From positions 1 through 35,218 of the forward strand of contig CBFGXE010000031.1 in NCBI GenBank assembly GCA_965652645.1: a stretch of 35,218 nucleotides of DNA, read 5' to 3'. A program made the translations under genes and the position numbers. Shown piece after piece: positions 1 to 7,201 of this stretch (within the stretch, counting starts at the first letter, position 1; each line of letters begins with the position of its first letter). The notes under the pieces were generated by a model, which was not told the origin of the DNA, searched no databases, and saw only the letters and a list, made by a program, of their open reading frames with translations. The DNA is from ZC4RG30 sp965652645 (GTDB lineage: Bacteria; Pseudomonadota; Gammaproteobacteria; Steroidobacterales; Steroidobacteraceae).

Positions 1-450
1 GCGTGCATCCCACCAGCGCACGGCAAGGCCCTGGCGCGCGAGGAAGCGCGAGCCGATCTCCGTGGACATCAGCTCGCCGGTGGACATCACCATCGCGCGC
101 GTGCGATCGCTCAATTCCTGCGTGAGGTGGATGCCCTGCGCCAGGACGCCCAGTTCGGAGAAGTAGCCTTCCAGCTGCGGGCTGACGCCCACGCCCAGCT
201 CATCGCAGAGCTGCCGGTGCCGCGCGATGATGCCTTCGAGCACCGGTGCGTGTTCGCCGGTGAGCGCCGCGCCCAGCAGCTTCTCCAGCCGGTCGGTGAT
301 GCCGCTCACGGCCGAATGCACGATGAGCACGTTGGCGCCGTCCGCGCCACGCTTGCGCGCCACCGCCGCGATGTTGGTCCAGTTGGGCAGGTTCGAAACG
401 CTCGTGCCGCCAAACTTCAGCACGATCCAGCGCGGGTTGCGCGTAGTCAT
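1..450 (-). CDS. lysC: aspartate kinase, N-terminal part (runs off the window edge)
   Basis: Aspartokinase phosphorylates L-aspartate, the first step toward lysine, threonine and methionine. About 150 N-terminal residues are visible, starting MTTRNPRWIVLKFGGTSVSN; KFGGTSV (about residues 12-18) is the ATP-binding signature of the amino-acid-kinase fold. Further on are HSAVSGITD and a TGELMST stretch that lines the aspartate site in this family. The C-terminal half, with any ACT regulatory domains, lies outside the window. The wording around the signature (WIVLKFGGTSVS, VLIVHSAVSGITD) recalls the fused aspartokinase/diaminopimelate decarboxylase of Xanthomonadaceae more than E. coli LysC, but the fusion cannot be seen here. 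The ATG at 448-450 is the first plausible start and sits directly before the kinase strand. Confidence 0.88.
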   Translation of the reverse strand, partial: MTTRNPRWIVLKFGGTSVSNLPNWTNIAAVARKRGADGANVLIVHSAVSGITDRLEKLLGAALTGEHAPVLEGIIARHRQLCDELGVGVSPQLEGYFSELGVLAQGIHLTQELSDRTRAMVMSTGELMSTEIGSRFLARQGLAVRWWDAR

Positions 451-495
451 GGATGCTCCCACCCCGGCGGGCGGGCCGGGGGCGATCAGGTCAGG

Positions 496-714
496 TCAGG
501 CTTCGTAGTCGTCGTAGTCGGACAGGTCGCGCTTGAGCTTGCGCTCCGCAAGCACTTCCTCGAGCTTGCTCCAGGCGGCCTTCCCGGTTTTTTTCGTCTT
601 GTCGCGCGTGCGTTTGTCCACCCGGTCCAGCAGGCGATCGTAGTCGTTGCCGTCTTCCTGCTCGGACAGGAATTCGTCGTCGATATCGAATCGTTCGGAG
701 TCGCGTTCGGACAT
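496..714 (-). CDS. small acidic hypothetical protein (72 aa)
   Basis: A 72-residue highly charged protein of unknown function. The N-terminal half is acidic (SERDSERFDIDDEFLSEQED), the middle is basic and Lys-rich (RTRDKTKKTGKAAWSK), and it ends in an acidic tail (LSDYDDYEA). No signal peptide or membrane segment is present, so it is probably cytoplasmic. The C-terminal pattern (LEEVLAERKLKRDLSDYD) loosely recalls the small PA3496-type proteins of Pseudomonas, which have been called putative envelope-integrity proteins; this is a weak resemblance only. It lies 45 bp upstream of the aspartokinase on the same strand and could share its transcript. Its compact charge pattern and the absence of a better ORF here support it as real. 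Confidence 0.6.
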   Translation of the reverse strand: MSERDSERFDIDDEFLSEQEDGNDYDRLLDRVDKRTRDKTKKTGKAAWSKLEEVLAERKLKRDLSDYDDYEA

Positions 715-753
715 TTTGGAATTGCGCTTTTGTTCGCTAAATCAGCAAGTTAG

Positions 754-778
754 GCCCAAATCTGCCTCAGGTTTGGGC
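754..778 (-). terminator. inverted repeat downstream of the L,D-transpeptidase gene
   Basis: GCCCAAA and TTTGGGC form a perfect 7-bp stem around an 11-nt loop, in the gap between the transpeptidase stop (835) and the small acidic gene (start 714). On the minus strand it follows the transpeptidase. There is no T-run after it, so if it stops transcription it is weak; it could also be a regulatory hairpin in the leader of the small gene. Confidence 0.35.
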
Positions 779-797
779 AGCGAACTATAGCGGATTC

Positions 798-817
798 CGC
801 CAGCCATTCAACTGGCG
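798..817 (-). terminator. short hairpin 18 bp after the transpeptidase stop codon
   Basis: CGCCAG and CTGGCG make a 6-bp stem with an 8-nt loop, just 3' of the transpeptidase stop on the minus strand. No U-tract follows. Together with the inverted repeat at 754-778 it may form a tandem 3'-end structure. Confidence 0.3.
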
Positions 818-834
818 AGGGGCGTATAAGGCCT

Positions 835-1773
835 TTACGGACTTTCGGCCGTCAGATCGGCCACCAAGCCCACCACGGCGGGCATCCCCCGGGCCGCGGA
901 AAGCACCGAACGGGCCTTGTCCCAGTGGATGGCCACGGTGGAGTCCCCCAGGATCTCCTCCAGGCGGTCCTCGAATACCGTCAGGTCGAAGCTGGTGGTC
1001 TGGCCCTGGGCGTCCACCGGGGGGTGCACCTCCAGCAGCAGCTCCCCATCGACGAAAGCCACCTTCACCGGTTCATTGATGAGGTGCACGGGGGTGCCCA
1101 CCTTCACCATGGGGAAGAGCTCGGCAATGTCTTCCGGATACATGCGGATGCAGCCGTGCGTCACCGCCATGCCCACGGCCCGGGGATTGTTGGTGCCATG
1201 GATGAGGTATGCCCCGCCGGGCAGTCCCAGCCGCATGGCATGCGCACCGAGGGGATTGTCGGGCCCGGGCGGCACGGCGGCGGGCAGGAATTCACCGCGC
1301 GCAGCATGCTCGGCTCGCACCGAGGCAGGCGGGTACCACGTGGGCTTCTCGCGCTTGTCGGTGATCTTCGTGGTGCCCAGCGGCGTGCGCCAGTCCATCT
1401 TGCCGATGCTGATTGGCCAGGTGTAGACGCGCTGCGTTTCGCCGGGTTTTGCCGGCTGATAGTAGTAGAGCCGATGTTCGGGCAGGTTGACGACGATGCC
1501 TTCCCGCGGGCCGGGCGGCAGCACGCGCTGCCCCGGGATCACAATGCTCTTGCCCGCGCCGGGCACCCAGGGATCCATGCCGGGATTGACCCGGATCATC
1601 TCCTCGGAACCCAAACTGAACCGCCGCGCGATGTCGTAGAGCGTGTCTTCGTAGACCGTGATGACGCGCTCTTCGCGACCCAGCAGCTTGCCGCCGCTGG
1701 CAGGCAGTTCGAACACCGTGGCATTGGCAGCCGCGGCGACTGCAGCCACGGCCAGCCAGGCAAGCCGCCTCAC
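835..1773 (-). CDS. LysM + L,D-transpeptidase (YkuD/ErfK family), exported
   Basis: A periplasmic cross-linking enzyme that forms meso-DAP bonds in peptidoglycan or attaches lipoprotein to it. The predicted mature protein has a LysM domain (about residues 37-82) and then a YkuD catalytic domain with GKMDWRTPLGTTKI and the active-site motif H192...T205-H-G-C208-I-R210. Most family members have Ser before HGC; here it is Thr, while the catalytic Cys, His and Arg are kept. The GTG at 1773 is chosen as start: it gives a clean signal peptide (RRLAWLAVAAVAAAANA, then TVFELP) 4 bp after the stop of the upstream 55-aa gene. An ATG at 1833 is also in frame but would overlap that gene by 56 bp and add a 20-residue charged extension. 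Length of about 312 aa fits E. coli YbiS/ErfK-type enzymes. Confidence 0.87.
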   Translation of the reverse strand: MRRLAWLAVAAVAAAANATVFELPASGGKLLGREERVITVYEDTLYDIARRFSLGSEEMIRVNPGMDPWVPGAGKSIVIPGQRVLPPGPREGIVVNLPEHRLYYYQPAKPGETQRVYTWPISIGKMDWRTPLGTTKITDKREKPTWYPPASVRAEHAARGEFLPAAVPPGPDNPLGAHAMRLGLPGGAYLIHGTNNPRAVGMAVTHGCIRMYPEDIAELFPMVKVGTPVHLINEPVKVAFVDGELLLEVHPPVDAQGQTTSFDLTVFEDRLEEILGDSTVAIHWDKARSVLSAARGMPAVVGLVADLTAESP

Positions 1774-1777
1774 TGGA

Positions 1778-1945
1778 TCAGGCAGAGGGAGCCGCCGTGG
1801 AGAGGATCTGCTTCCAGCTGACTTCCTGACCATTGCGACGGCCCTTCTCGACCAGTTTCAGACCATTGGCGTCGATCGTCAGCGTGTAGGGCTTTTCGTC
1901 GACGACGATTTCGCGCTTCAGGGGACGTTCGAGCTTGGTGGTCAT
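1778..1945 (-). CDS. hypothetical 55-aa protein upstream of the L,D-transpeptidase
   Basis: A 55-residue protein starting MTTKLERPLKREIVVDEKPY. It alternates basic and acidic residues, with no signal peptide or membrane segment. The pattern (two short strands YTLTIDANGLKLVEKG followed by WKQIL) suggests a tiny beta-rich cytoplasmic domain; I do not recognise a family. It ends 4 bp before the likely GTG start of the transpeptidase, so the two are probably co-transcribed and translationally coupled. It is divergent from folE across 110 bp that must hold both promoters. Confidence 0.65.
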   Translation of the reverse strand: MTTKLERPLKREIVVDEKPYTLTIDANGLKLVEKGRRNGQEVSWKQILSTAAPSA

Positions 1946-2055
1946 GGTTGCCTCACGAATTGCGGGGGTCTGATGGCCCGACAGGGTATCACAGCCCCTG
2001 CAAAGGCCACTACGCACTGGCCGACCTGTCGCAATGGCCATAGACTGCCGGGCCA

Positions 2056-2769
2056 ATGAAACGACGCACTGATACAACAACGGCAACGGATGCAGATGCA
2101 GTATCTGTCCGCATAAGGCGACGGCTGCAGCAGGCAGGCAAACGCTTCCATGCCAACGACAACATCGCCGAGGCCATCGAGGACGGCGAGATCGATGCGC
2201 TGGTGGATGAAGTTGCCGCGCGCATGCAGGACGTGCTTGAAGCACTGGTGATCGACACCAACAGCGACCACAACACGCAGGACACTGCCCGGCGCGTGGC
2301 ACGCATGTATGTCACCGAGGTGTTCCGTGGCCGCTACTTCAAGTCGCCACCGGTCACCGACTTCCCCAATGCCGAAAAGCTCAACGAGCTGATGATCGTG
2401 GGCCCGGTGACGGTGCGCAGTGCCTGCAGCCATCACTTCTGCCCCATCATCGGCCGCGTGTGGATCGGCCTGATGCCCAGTGTACGCTCGAATCTTATCG
2501 GCCTCTCCAAGTACGTGCGACTGACCGAATGGATCATGACGCGCCCGCAGATCCAGGAGGAAGCCACCACGCGCCTCGCCGACCTGCTGATGGCCAAGAC
2601 GCGCCCCGACGGGCTTGCGGTGGTGATGGAAGCCGACCATTTCTGCATGCACTGGCGCGGCGTGAAGGATGCCGATGCGCGCATGACCACCAGCGTGATG
2701 CGCGGCGCCTTCCTGAAGGATCATTCGCTGCGGCGCGAGTTCCTGTCGCTGATCAGGCTGAAGGACTGA
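2056..2769 (+). CDS. folE: GTP cyclohydrolase I
   Basis: Converts GTP to 7,8-dihydroneopterin triphosphate, the entry to folate/pterin biosynthesis. The 237-aa protein keeps the zinc site: C124-S-H-H127 and C197 in HFCMHWRG. It also keeps the GTP-binding set GLSKYVRLTEW (Ser151, Lys152, Arg155), the PQIQEE Gln/Glu pair and R201. The usual C-E-H-H motif reads C-S-H-H here and is followed by F-C-P, so the Glu after the first zinc Cys is replaced by Ser. The rest of the active site is standard, so activity is expected. The N-terminal ~35 residues are variable and basic. The ATG at 2056 is the only good start; no clear Shine-Dalgarno is present, and a -10-like TAGACT lies just upstream (2041-2046), leaving a very short leader if used. 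Confidence 0.93.
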   Translation: MKRRTDTTTATDADAVSVRIRRRLQQAGKRFHANDNIAEAIEDGEIDALVDEVAARMQDVLEALVIDTNSDHNTQDTARRVARMYVTEVFRGRYFKSPPVTDFPNAEKLNELMIVGPVTVRSACSHHFCPIIGRVWIGLMPSVRSNLIGLSKYVRLTEWIMTRPQIQEEATTRLADLLMAKTRPDGLAVVMEADHFCMHWRGVKDADARMTTSVMRGAFLKDHSLRREFLSLIRLKD

Positions 2770-2773
2770 GCGT

Positions 2774-3760
2774 TCAGGGCAGCGTGAATACCACGGCGCG
2801 GAAAGTTTTTTCCGCCTGCCCGCCGCCGAACATCACGTCGAGCTGTCCTTCCAGCGCATAGGCAACCTTTCCCACTGCGGTGACTGACACAGGTCCGTCG
2901 AGGCCATCCTTCACGGTGGTCACCGTGGCGGCGTCACCTTCGATCGTCACGTGCTGCACCTTGCCGGTGCCGTCGGTGACCAGCACGCCATTGCTGCCGT
3001 AGGCGCGCATGCCATCCGGCCCGTCAAGCGGGGCTGACAGCTTCAGCTCCTGCACCGTCCCTGCACTGCCGTCACCGGCAATCTCCGCCGCGAACAGCTT
3101 GCCGGTCAGCAGCGCGTTGACGATCACGCGATTGCCCACGATGGCAATGCCGTCGAGCACGCCACCTGGCGGACCGAACGCGCCGGGAGGACTCCAGCTT
3201 TCCAGCGCCGTGGTGCCCCGGGCGAGGCGCAGCACCAGCATGCCGTTGCTGTCGGTCACAAACACATCGCCACCGGGAGACATCGCGATGTCATTGCACA
3301 TGGCACCGGCGGGCAGCGCGTGGCTGGAACTGGAAATGCCGGTGGCCAGTTCGAAGCCATGCAATGCGCTGGGTCCCGGGGGCGTCGCACCCGGAGGTCC
3401 CTCGCCCAGCAGGTTGCTGCAAGCCCAAAGTGTGCCGCCGGCCTCGTCGGCCAGGACGCCAAACACCTGCCTGATGCCACCCGTTCCGGGCGGGATGAAT
3501 ACTTCGGCAGTGGTGGCGCCCGGCGGCACCCGGTAGATCTGCGACTGGCCCACGCTGCCGATGTAGAGCGTGCCATCCGCAGTCGAGGTGATGCTCTCCG
3601 GGAAAACCCTTTCGCCGGGTATCGAAATCTCCTCAGGGATTTCCTGAGTTGCAGCTTCGGTGGTCCGCGCCACGTCGTCTCCGCGGGAACAGCCCGCGAC
3701 TCCCAGCAATGCGGCAGCCAGCGTGGTGGCGGCACAGGAACGGGTCGGCAGGTAGTCCAT
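2774..3760 (-). CDS. lipoprotein with SMP-30/NHL-like beta-propeller
   Basis: A predicted lipoprotein of 328 aa. The signal peptide ends in a lipobox (LLGVAGC, Cys at about residue 24), which places it in the periplasm attached to a membrane. The body repeats strand motifs such as PESITSTADGTLYIGSVG, CNDIAMSPGGDVFVTDSNG, LDGIAIVGNRVIVNAL and PDGMRAYGSNGVLVTDG. This spacing is typical of SMP-30/gluconolactonase or NHL six-bladed propellers, some of which hydrolyse lactones. Conserved Asp/Asn at blade starts (CNDIA, LDGIA) could bind a metal, but no substrate can be read off. It is convergent with folE, with 4 bp between the stops. The start at 3760 is fixed by the signal peptide. Confidence 0.75.
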   Translation of the reverse strand: MDYLPTRSCAATTLAAALLGVAGCSRGDDVARTTEAATQEIPEEISIPGERVFPESITSTADGTLYIGSVGQSQIYRVPPGATTAEVFIPPGTGGIRQVFGVLADEAGGTLWACSNLLGEGPPGATPPGPSALHGFELATGISSSSHALPAGAMCNDIAMSPGGDVFVTDSNGMLVLRLARGTTALESWSPPGAFGPPGGVLDGIAIVGNRVIVNALLTGKLFAAEIAGDGSAGTVQELKLSAPLDGPDGMRAYGSNGVLVTDGTGKVQHVTIEGDAATVTTVKDGLDGPVSVTAVGKVAYALEGQLDVMFGGGQAEKTFRAVVFTLP

Positions 3761-3970
3761 GGCTGGAATATCCTCGGGTGGATGGCAGCCGGAGCGGCGC
3801 CGGTGCGGGTCATCGTACACCCGGCGGCGGGCCGGCCCTTGCAGCGGGTTCAGGGGCGATTCAGGGAGGGCTGCCATACTCGGTCCCCAGGTGGTTGATT
3901 CCCCGGATTTCAGCGTAGACTTCTGGCGGTTTTTTCCACTTCTGTTTCCGTGACTCGGGAGACTATCAAG

Positions 3971-4456
3971 ATGAATCGTTTGACCCGGATTGGCGTGGCG
4001 GCTGTACTGGCGGCGGTCTCGGCTGCCGTTGCTGCGCAGGCTGTGACCAAGGCCGCTTCGCAGGCTGATGCCGACAAGGCCATCAAGGCCCGCCAGGCCA
4101 TTTTCAGCGAGATCAATGACCTGAACCGGGCGCTGGGCCCGATGATGCGCTCGGCTCCCGTGGATACCGCAGTGGTTGCCACCAATGCCGCAAAGATCGC
4201 GGAGCTGGCAGCGAAGATCCCGGACGCCTACCTGGTGGACACCCGCGGCTTCACGGCCACCAAGACGCGCGCGCTCGACACCATCTGGAACAGCCAGGCC
4301 GACTTCAAGAGCAAGGCTGATGGCCTGGTGGCCGCCGCCAATGCGGCTGCCGAAACCGCCAAGTCCGGCAATGCCGACGCCACGCGCACCGCGCTGCAGG
4401 GCATCGGCCGCGCCTGCGGCGCCTGCCACGACCCCTTCCGGGGCCCTGCGCAGTAA
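3971..4456 (+). CDS. cytochrome c' family (class II) haem protein
   Basis: An exported four-helix-bundle c-type cytochrome. The 161-aa precursor starts MNRLTRIGVAAVLAAVSAAV, a signal peptide probably cleaved after AQA. The single haem motif C149-G-A-C152-H153 lies at the very C-terminus (ACGACHDPFRG), the class II arrangement. The body is Ala/Lys-rich and helical (QAIFSEINDLNRALGPMMR). Such proteins bind NO or act in small-molecule sensing or electron transfer; the exact role here is unknown. The ATG at 3971 has GGGAG 9 nt upstream; an in-frame ATG at 3950 is less likely. The 210-bp region before it holds a possible TTGATT/TAGACT pair with short spacing. It ends at the bidirectional terminator shared with the di-haem cytochrome. 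Confidence 0.82.
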   Translation: MNRLTRIGVAAVLAAVSAAVAAQAVTKAASQADADKAIKARQAIFSEINDLNRALGPMMRSAPVDTAVVATNAAKIAELAAKIPDAYLVDTRGFTATKTRALDTIWNSQADFKSKADGLVAAANAAAETAKSGNADATRTALQGIGRACGACHDPFRGPAQ

Positions 4457-4497
4457 TCCGTCGGGCGCCGCCGCAGGGCGGCGCCGTCCGGAACGAA

Positions 4498-4520
4498 AAA
4501 CGCCCCTTCGCGGGGCGTTT
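4498..4520. terminator. bidirectional rho-independent terminator
   Basis: AAACGCCCC (4498-4506) pairs with GGGGCGTTT (4512-4520) around a TTCGC loop. A T-run follows on the plus strand (4520-4526) and an A-run precedes it (4496-4500), so it works in both directions. It serves the plus-strand cytochrome c' gene and the minus-strand di-haem cytochrome gene, which converge here. A second GC-rich hairpin without a T-tract lies at 4464-4485, just after the cytochrome c' stop. Confidence 0.9.
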
Positions 4521-4534
4521 ATTTTTGCCGGCAG

Positions 4535-4552
4535 GCCGTCGGGCCCGACGGC
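4535..4552. repeat. 18-bp perfect palindrome
   Basis: GCCGTCGGGCCCGACGGC is a perfect palindrome lying between the terminator and the stop of the di-haem cytochrome gene (4567). It may be part of the 3'-end structure of that mRNA or a protein site; nothing in the sequence decides. Confidence 0.5.
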
Positions 4553-4566
4553 TTCCCGACAGCGGC

Positions 4567-5430
4567 TTACCGGGTGCTGCGGAGGAAGAAGGCGGCGTAG
4601 GCCTTCTGGTCTTCCTCGGTCAGCAGGCTGGTGTGCTTGATGACGTCGGCCATCTCACCGCCCACGTAGTCAAAGCTGGCGGTCATGCCGATCTGCAGCA
4701 GGCCCAGGAAGTCATCCTCGGTCCATTCCCCCAGCCCCTGCGGGGTGATGTTGGCGCCCACGATGTCGGAGCCGGTGAACTCCTTGTCGAGCTGCATCAT
4801 GCCGAGGCTGTTGCGCGGCGTGTGGCATTCCCCGCAATGGCCGAGGGCGCGCGCGAGATAGGCGCCGCGCTGCACCTGCGGATCATCCGGTACGGCCGGG
4901 GCAGTGCCTTCCATCACGTTCGCCATCTTGTTCCAGCCGGCCATCATCCAGCTGAACTGCCAGCCGGGCAGGTCATGCGCGGGCACCACGTGGCGGACAG
5001 GCGGCAACGACATCAGGTAGGCGGCGACATCGAGCACGTCCTTGTCGGTCATGTTGGCGTAGGAACGATAGGGGAACGCGGGCCAATAGAAACCGCCGCC
5101 CGGGGAGCGGCCATGCTTCACGGCGCGCACGAAGTCGCGTCCGCTCCAGCCCCCGATGCCGGTTTCCTTGTCGGGCGTGATGTTGGGCACGGAGAACGTG
5201 CCGCCGAACGGGGACTCCAGCTGGTGCCCGCCCGTTGGTGCCTCGGCGCCCTCTTCCTGGTGGCAGCTGCCGCAGCCTGCCGCGTTGTAGAGATAGGCAC
5301 CGCGCGCGATGCTGTCGGCATCGGTCGGGATCACCGGATTGCCAACCGCGGGCAGGTGGAACACCCAGTACGCCAGGCCCAGCAGGATGACAGCGATGAC
5401 CGCCAGGATGCGTACGGATTTCTTTTTCAT
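4567..5430 (-). CDS. di-haem cytochrome c, membrane-anchored
   Basis: A 287-aa electron-transfer protein with two c-type haems: C53-G-S-C56-H57 and C199-G-E-C202-H203. The N-terminus (MKKKSVRILAVIAVILLGLAYWVFHLP) is an uncleaved signal anchor or signal peptide, so the haem domains face the periplasm. After each haem are the conserved SVPNITPDKETGIGGWS-like and GANITPQGLGEWTEDDF-like stretches that mark the cytochrome subunits of membrane-bound dehydrogenases (alcohol/aldehyde/gluconate type). The dehydrogenase partner is not adjacent. It sits 150 bp downstream of the benzoylformate decarboxylase gene on the same strand and may be co-transcribed. The gap holds a short hairpin (5523-5537, GCCGCC TGT GGCGGC) but no clear promoter. 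Its start lacks a strong ribosome-binding site. Confidence 0.87.
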   Translation of the reverse strand: MKKKSVRILAVIAVILLGLAYWVFHLPAVGNPVIPTDADSIARGAYLYNAAGCGSCHQEEGAEAPTGGHQLESPFGGTFSVPNITPDKETGIGGWSGRDFVRAVKHGRSPGGGFYWPAFPYRSYANMTDKDVLDVAAYLMSLPPVRHVVPAHDLPGWQFSWMMAGWNKMANVMEGTAPAVPDDPQVQRGAYLARALGHCGECHTPRNSLGMMQLDKEFTGSDIVGANITPQGLGEWTEDDFLGLLQIGMTASFDYVGGEMADVIKHTSLLTEEDQKAYAAFFLRSTR

Positions 5431-5580
5431 GGATGGATTCCAGGTCTGGTAGCAGGAAACGGGAGCAGCCCGGAGGCTGGCATCCGGCGAATTCTAGCAG
5501 TTGGACTTCGGCGGGGCAGCCGGCCGCCTGTGGCGGCACGCGCGCCGCGCCATGGAGCTGCGCCATGGAATCGCCGCCAC

Positions 5581-7140
5581 TCAGCTGACCTGCACGTCCA
5601 CCAGCATCGGCGTGGTGGCCTCCAGTGCGGTGCGCAGCGTGGCATGCAGCTCCGCGGCCCGCGTCACGCGCCGCGCCTGGCAGCCCATGCCCTGTGCAAG
5701 CTGCACGAAGTCGAGGCCTGCGATCCCGGTGCCCACCGGCGATGCGATGCCGAAGCGGCGCGAGAAGAACTTCAATGCGGCATAACCGCCGTTGTTCACG
5801 ATGATCACGGTGAGCGGCAGCTTCAGCTGCGCGGCATTCCACAGCGCCTGGATGGAGTACATCGCCGAGCCGTCGCCCAGCAGGGCGATCACACGTTGCC
5901 CGGGTCGCGCCAGCGCGACGCCCACTGCTGCCGGCAATGCATGACCGAGGCCGCCACTGCTGCAGGTGTAGAACGTTTCGGGGCGGAGAATGGGCAGGTG
6001 GTCATGCATGGGCTCGCGTGAGCTGGGTGCCTCCTCCACCACGATGGAATCCGGGGTGCGCAGCTCGGCCAGTGTCTGCAGCAGCAGGCTGTCGGTGACC
6101 GGATCGGCCAGCGGCAGCCGCGGCGCCGGCGTGCGTCCCTGCTGCATGGCCGGTGGCGCCTTGCGCGGCGTGGCCAGCAGGTCCCTGAGCGCCGGGCCCA
6201 CGCTGCCCACGATGGACTGTCCGGCCACGGCCGATGCCGCCCAGTCCGGATCCTCGCTGACCTGGTACACGGCAATCCCGTCGGGGACGTACGCACCGCT
6301 GCCCTCAGCGTGATAAGTGAACAGCTGCGCGCCCAGCGCCAGCAACAGGTCGTGGCCCGCCAGGCGCCGGTGGATCTGCTCGCGGAATGCAGGCAGGAAG
6401 CCGGCGAACAAGGGGTGATCCTCGGGAAACCCGCAGCGGCCGATCAGCGGGCTGGCCCAGACCAGCGCACCATGCATTTCGGCGAGGCGCACGATGTCAT
6501 CCCAGGCGCGGTCGCGATCCACGGCCGCGCCAACCACGAACACCGGCTTGCTGCTCCGGCCCAGTGCCGCGGCAAGGCCCGCCAGTGCCGAGGGGTCGGC
6601 ACGCTGCACCGGCGCCACGGCCCGCGGCACAAGTGGCTCGCAGGGCGCATCCCAGTCATCGATGGGTACCGATACGAACACCGGCCCGCGCGGCGGTGTC
6701 ATTGCCACGTGGTAGGCGCGCTCGATCGCGCGTGGCACGTCCGCGGCACGCGCGGGTTCCACCGCCCACTTCACGTAGGGTCGCGGCAATTCGGTGGCCT
6801 GCGAGGAAAACAGGAACGGCTCCAGCGGCAACAGCGAGCGTGACTGCTGCCCCGCGGTGATCACCAGCGGCGTGCGATTGCGGAAAGCGGTGAAGATGTT
6901 CCCCATCGCATGTCCTACACCCACGGCCGAGTGGAGGTTGACCAGTGCAGCATTGTGGGTGGCCTGCGCGAAGCCATCGGCCATGCCCACGGCCACCGCT
7001 TCCTGCAGGCCCAGCACATAAGCGAAATCTTCGGGAAAATCGCGGAAGAACGTCAGTTCCGTGGAACCGGGATTGCCGAACACCCGGCGCATTCCGAGCC
7101 TGCGCAGCAGGTCGAGGGTCACCGCCCGAACTGTGGTCAT
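5581..7140 (-). CDS. mdlC: benzoylformate decarboxylase (ThDP-dependent)
   Basis: Decarboxylates phenylglyoxylate (benzoylformate) to benzaldehyde, a step of mandelate catabolism; it binds thiamine diphosphate and Mg. The 519-aa protein aligns over its length with Pseudomonas putida BFD. Key residues fall at matching positions: Ser26 (GNPGSTEL), Glu47 (LQEAVAV), His70 (NLHSAVG) and His277 (FTYHAEG, BFD His281). The ThDP/Mg motif GDGSAMYSIQALW...NN is at residues 422-450. BFD-type residues at positions 26, 70 and 277 separate it from acetolactate synthase and pyruvate oxidase, although related 2-oxoacid decarboxylases of unknown substrate share this set. No mandelate dehydrogenase or racemase is next to it, so the substrate is an inference. 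It is divergent from glcB; only 61 bp separate the two starts. Confidence 0.88.
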   Translation of the reverse strand: MTTVRAVTLDLLRRLGMRRVFGNPGSTELTFFRDFPEDFAYVLGLQEAVAVGMADGFAQATHNAALVNLHSAVGVGHAMGNIFTAFRNRTPLVITAGQQSRSLLPLEPFLFSSQATELPRPYVKWAVEPARAADVPRAIERAYHVAMTPPRGPVFVSVPIDDWDAPCEPLVPRAVAPVQRADPSALAGLAAALGRSSKPVFVVGAAVDRDRAWDDIVRLAEMHGALVWASPLIGRCGFPEDHPLFAGFLPAFREQIHRRLAGHDLLLALGAQLFTYHAEGSGAYVPDGIAVYQVSEDPDWAASAVAGQSIVGSVGPALRDLLATPRKAPPAMQQGRTPAPRLPLADPVTDSLLLQTLAELRTPDSIVVEEAPSSREPMHDHLPILRPETFYTCSSGGLGHALPAAVGVALARPGQRVIALLGDGSAMYSIQALWNAAQLKLPLTVIIVNNGGYAALKFFSRRFGIASPVGTGIAGLDFVQLAQGMGCQARRVTRAAELHATLRTALEATTPMLVDVQVS

Positions 7141-7201
7141 CCCGCCCCCGCCTGGGTTGGTTAGAATGACCGGAGTCTATGACGTTTGGGATGCGTGCGC
7201 A

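Noticed and set aside
5545..5575. Direct repeat of GCGCCATGGA upstream of the di-haem cytochrome
   Set aside because: Two copies only, no spacing match to a known operator, and it is likely chance in a GC-rich gap.
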